NCBI GenBank assembly: GCA_004151065.3
Contig: NWUY0300017477.1
Span: 71,061-92,982, forward strand
Source of the DNA: Larix sibirica
Taxonomy: Eukaryota > Streptophyta > Pinopsida > Pinales > Pinaceae
Reading direction: 5' to 3'
Length of the DNA: 21,922 nucleotides
Both the position numbers and the translations under genes were made by a program. Shown one piece after another: positions 18,550 through 21,922 of the stretch. Numbering within the stretch: position 1 is the stretch's first letter; each line of letters starts with the position of its first letter. Under the pieces are notes generated by a model that saw only the letters and a program-made list of their open reading frames with translations, did not search any database and had not been told where the DNA came from.

Positions 18550-19911
18550 TTAAATGGATTGTACTGCCTCTTTCAATTCATCCAGACTAATCTCAACGAT
18601 GATGTCTTGGTTATGTTCCTCATTTACCATTGTAGGATAGACATCCAATAACCTGAGCATATGATCAATTGACACTTTGTCATATTCTCTATATTGGTTC
18701 TTTAAATGTCTCACACCAGAATTTGCAATGTCTTGAAACCATGAAACAAGAGATTCGGTCTCATCTTCAATCTTCCAAATGTTAGTATGGTGCATGTGCT
18801 TAAAAAATTTATTGAAAAATGTAGTGTTATCGTCTCCTTTTTTGATCCACATAGCCCAAATTTTTAATCGCCAAGTTGCTTCCTTTTTATCGTGGATTTT
18901 GGTTCTTCTGATTTCCAGGTGCATGATCCGCCTCTTTTGTTCAACAGTGGGAAAACCCTCTTTGTGCTTAGCATGATAATAATCCAAAGAGTCTTCGATC
19001 TGAGCTAGTTCGTTATCCAATTTTCCCTTTCTATATGCAACCCAAGAAATAGAGTGTTTTTTAACTATCTTAAGGTTACTAACGAAATGCAGGCCAGATG
19101 ATGCGTGAATCCCTGGATAATAAGGATACAAGATATTTCTTACCATCCGAAGATAATCTTCAACATCCAACCAACAAGCATTAAATTTAAGTGAACTGGG
19201 TGGTTTCTTTGGAGGCCTTTCGATCTCCATGAAAATCGGGGAATGATTAGAGTTCCCACCTTCACCTACCCACTGTCTGAAAATAACACCTAATAAAAGG
19301 AGACCCTCGTTGATCAAGAAATTGTCTAGTCTCTTGGCTATGGAATCATCACTGAATTTGTTGTTCTACCAAGTAAGTCTTATATCTATGGGTTTGATAT
19401 CGTACAAAGAATGTTCTTCAAGATGACGAAGAAAATAATTGGATATGGTATCCTTTAGAGATTTTGACCCACATATATCTCCTTCCCCATGAGAGAAATT
19501 ATAATCCCCTACAATAATGAATCTATCACAGTGTAAGAGGTGTGATTCGGATATCTTCTCCTGATAAGAAACCTTGTTCTGGTATGGTTTGTGGATATTG
19601 ACAAAATGAAAAGCTAGGCCAAACTCCCGAGAGAATAAAACAACACCAATACTAGACTGAAAGGACCAACAATTTGTACACAACATCTCTTTTATATTCC
19701 ATCCCGTGATGAGGCCACTACCCAATGAGTCTACATTGACAAAATCCCAGCCAAGAATAAGAACTCGTAGGTATTTTATAATATCATCACCAATTGCCAT
19801 GGATTCTTGTAATAACATAACATAAGGTTTTTTTATTTGTAAAAGTCTCTTCAAGGTCATATTTTTGGAGGGAATCCATAACCCTCTAATGTTCAGAGAT
19901 GTAATGATCAT
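18550..19911 (-). pseudogene. LINE2 ORF2 APE endonuclease and linker
   Basis: Likely start ATG at 19909-19911, giving MIITSLNIRGL (usual SWNxRGL); an upstream in-frame ATG at 19927 also exists. Domain features: TLKRLLQIKKPYVMLLQES (catalytic Glu), DRFIIVGDYNFSHGEG (GDxN), a TAG at 19366-19368 where Ser is usual in LTWxNN, then KRLDNFLINEG, FRQWVGEGGNSNHSPIF and the linker ending WIKKGDDNTTFFNKFFKH. The SDH motif is SNH (about 19243-19251), a predicted loss of activity. In active LINEs the enzyme nicks target DNA to prime reverse transcription. Only one stop occurs in the 460 codons. Confidence 0.92.
19908..19911 (-). promoter_or_regulatory. ATGA overlap joining ORF1 stop and ORF2 start
   Basis: On the LINE strand the tetranucleotide ATGA contains the ORF2 Met codon (19911-19909) and the ORF1 TGA (19910-19908). 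Such overlap allows termination-reinitiation, a known mode of ORF2 translation in some non-LTR elements. Use here is inferred. Confidence 0.6.
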
Positions 19912-21612
19912 TGAGTAACCTCTGACCATGTATGACTCGCTCTAAGAGTCCATTGAATGGTCCGTTTTCTTCCTGCTTGAACATCCTGTGCAGCTTGGTC
20001 CCTTGCCGAAGCCATAAGGTATCTTCTATGCCTGAGCCGGTGAGCGGGGTAGGATATGTCAAGAGATAATCCACCCCTACCCATAGAAATGAAGAGACAT
20101 TTGGATCCAAGTTTAGGATGCAGGTCATAACGGGAGGTAGAAAGGGGAAAGGCTAGAGTTTCCTTCACAGAGTTTTCCAAAGTGATCAGCTGATCAGGGA
20201 GGGTAGTAGTCTCGGGTAGGACACCAGAGGGATGGGGGAGGGTCTGTGGGGAAGGAATGGATCTATCAGAAGGTTCAGAGCTAGGGAGAGGGATTTCTGA
20301 ACTAGAGGGGGGCATGAGTGCGAGATGGGAGGTAGGGGGAAGAAGTCGATAGGGGAGGCCAAAAGGGAGATCAATAGAGTGCGTTCGAAGGTTAGAAATA
20401 TGCGAAAAGGGTTCAGAAGGCGAGAGGTCTGAGTAAGGGAGGGAATCCATTGAAGAAAATAGTCATGAACCCATTCCCATTCCTTTCAAATAGATGGATA
20501 AAGGCCTAGTTTAATCCCATCCATGAGAGTTTGCATGACGGTCCTTAAAAGAGGCCCCAGAGAGGAGTTTAGGGGGGAAAGTCGATGGGATTCTCCTGTT
20601 GGTCAACTCATATGTTAATTCGTCTTTAAGGTGGGGGAGGGAAAAATTCAATGAGGGTAAAAGTAAGTAGGGGAGGGGCCAACCTGGATTAGGTCAAAAA
20701 TAAGGAGAGAGCGTGGAAAGGAAAAGGGAAGATAGAGCACATGGAGGATAAAACTTACCCGTCACCAGAGGACCCGAAGAAGTAGCTGAGACCGCAATTG
20801 GAGAAGCTCGGTTGTTCTGAGGCCACTGAGGTAGTGGATAGGTGCAGGCCTTCAGAGAATTTGAATGCACCTCTGAAGAGAGCCTCTGTTGAAGAGGATC
20901 ATGGTCCCTCGAGCTGGTGGATTTTTTTTGTTTCCATTGATAATGAGGCTGATCTATCTTCCTTTTCTAGAAACCTTGACGAAATGTCATCCAAGATTCC
21001 TTGACCATGTGTTCAAGAGAGTGGCATCGACTGCATCAGAATGGTATTCCAGAGTATTCCAAAACCTGCATCATAGAGAGATTCCCAATAGAAATATTTA
21101 GTTCAACCAAGAGACCCTCTTGCAGGTCTATCTCTACAAGAATCCTAGCCATCTTCATAATGCTCATGGTCTGGAAGCTCATATTGGTTGTTATGAAGGA
21201 ATCTAGAAAAGAATTGATATGTTTGAAGATATCCATCGACCAAAACTGGGGGGCAAGCCGGGAAGCTTAACCCATATGGGTTGAGATTAAGTCTTAGATC
21301 TCTTTGCATCAAAGAGTGTCATCCACTGCTGTAGCTTTAATGCATCTTTGTCCCAAAACCAAATGCCATGAAGCAGTTTTTGTGATTCCTACGTGTTTTG
21401 TAGGATAACCCCCAGCCACCCCCTGTCTAGGGAATAACATTCCGATATATATCCTTGAAGGTCGAACCAGTTTGCACTAATCCATATTTTGAAGTGTTGA
21501 TGTATTTGTAACTTCGGAACNATAGGACAATGTGGATAGGGAGAGGTTGAGAAAAGTGTGGGAAATGGATTGTATATGATCCCCATAATGGTTGGAGTCG
21601 AGCCAGATCCAT
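19908..21612 (-). pseudogene. LINE2 ORF1 (RNA-binding protein) remnant
   Basis: A possible start is the ATG at 21610-21612. Blocks: LDRGWLGVIL and HGIWFWDKDALKLQQWM (21.43-21.32 kb), then a frameshift near 21250 in a C-run, then FWSMDIFKHI-like sequence and MKMARILVEIDLQEGLLVEL, together a DUF4283 domain. A zinc knuckle at about 21045-21000 reads GIPF-stop-CSRCHSLEHMVKES. Its stop is TGA where Arg (CGA) is expected, and the fourth ligand is Ser instead of Cys. The C-terminal third (20450-19908) is Pro/Ser-rich. The frame from 21236 to the final TGA at 19908-19910 is constant. The role in the family is binding LINE RNA in the RNP. Confidence 0.8.
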
Positions 21613-21664
21613 AACAATAGGAGGGAAAGGCTATCATTTGAGATTTTCAATTAGAAGATTCTCA

Positions 21665-21673
21665 AAACCCTAG
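21665..21673. promoter_or_regulatory. Telo-box-like motif in the LINE2 5' UTR
   Basis: aaaccctag on + (ctagggttt on the LINE strand) lies about 55 bp upstream of the candidate ORF1 ATG. Telo-boxes are common near transcription starts in plants. The motif is short and could be chance. Confidence 0.3.
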
Positions 21674-21690
21674 TTTTTTTCCCATAGAGA

Positions 21691-21838
21691 ACGCGGTTTG
21701 TAGTGGAGCAACATGCGCTAAAGGGGATCGATGCAGGTTGATATGAAGGCACACTGCGTCATCGATGCGGGTTGACAATGAACCAGATTGCGTCGATAGA
21801 ATTCGACGCATGTTGCTAGTAAAGCAAAGTGCGTCGAA
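21691..21838 (-). repeat. CG-rich tandem subrepeats in the LINE2 5' UTR
   Basis: Two adjacent 34-bp units (21727-21760 and 21761-21794) share atcgatgcRggttga and end in tgcgtc. A third, longer unit (21795-21835) ends the same way, and a diverged unit appears at about 21691-21726. Each is bounded by gcgtc/gacgc-type words. The third contains a 9-bp perfect inverted repeat, ttcgacgca/tgcgtcgaa, with further inner pairing. Tandem 5' UTR units in LINEs can carry promoter activity; that is inference here. Confidence 0.75.
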
Positions 21839-21922
21839 GTCACAAAAAATTCAAGTTGCAGGGAAAACTAATCAGAATTCATTCACCATGGAAGTGGCTT
21901 CAAGGATTATGGAAAGTCAAGG
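21839..21922. other. Right-edge sequence, LINE2 5' UTR or flank
   Basis: No target duplication of the sequence at 13120-13130 is visible, so I cannot say whether LINE2 has already ended here. Confidence 0.3.

Larger units (their letters stand above)
13131..21922 (-). mobile_element. LINE2: L1-type LINE with RNase H, split by a solo LTR
   Basis: Read on the - strand: 5' UTR subrepeats (about 21.69-21.84 kb), ORF1, ORF2 (APE, RT, zf-RVT, RNase H), 3' UTR and A-tail (t run after 13133 on +). The stretch 13991-16363 is a later LTR insertion. Without it the element is at least 6.4 kb. ORF2 keeps one frame over most of its length, with few frameshifts and about a dozen stops, so it is much better preserved than LINE1. 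ORF1 sequence differs from LINE1, so they are separate families or subfamilies. The 5' end lies near or beyond the right edge. Confidence 0.85.

Noticed and set aside
20186-20450. Pro/Ser-rich reading frames as an extensin-like or other host gene
   Set aside because: In frame with the LINE2 ORF1 zinc-knuckle segment and ends at the ORF1/ORF2 overlap, so it is the ORF1 C-terminal tail.

Overview
The window looks like intergenic DNA from a large, AT-rich, retrotransposon-filled seed-plant genome. The signs are a chromodomain-less Ty3/gypsy remnant with a tRNA-Met-type primer site, two L1-type LINEs whose ORF2 ends in an RNase H domain, a solo LTR, microsatellites and no intact gene. A gymnosperm is plausible but cannot be established from the sequence. 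I find no functional host gene, rRNA, tRNA, CRISPR array or prokaryotic signal.

Layout. (1) 1-644: unassigned AT-rich flank. (2) About 645-5125: an old, internally deleted Ty3/gypsy element on the + strand, with two diverged LTRs, a primer binding site, gag, protease and shortened RT remnants, a polypurine tract, and no recognisable RNase H or integrase. (3) 5126-5529: unassigned flank. (4) About 5530 to 11.1-11.4 kb: 'LINE1' on the - strand. It keeps ORF1 (DUF4283-like region plus zinc knuckle) and ORF2 (a stub of the endonuclease, RT, zf-RVT, RNase H), followed by a hairpin and an A-tail. (5) 11.4-13.13 kb: AT-rich spacer with tandem repeats, ending in a block that is also found just upstream of LINE1 ORF1. 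(6) 13131 to the right edge: 'LINE2' on the - strand, much better preserved, with 5' UTR subrepeats, ORF1, and ORF2 (APE, RT, zf-RVT, RNase H). It is split by (7) a 2,373-bp solo LTR at 13991-16363, flanked by a perfect 5-bp duplication (tttgg).

The main structural result is that the isolated RNase H piece at 13.4-13.95 kb and the LINE at 16.4-21.9 kb are one element. Removing the solo LTR and one copy of tttgg makes the ORF2 reading frame continuous across the junction. LINE2 also shows an ATGA stop/start overlap between ORF1 and ORF2 and a CG-rich tandem array with a strong hairpin in its 5' UTR. Both LINEs are dead: many stops, frameshifts and lost active-site residues. I see no convincing new biological system beyond these retroelement architectures.
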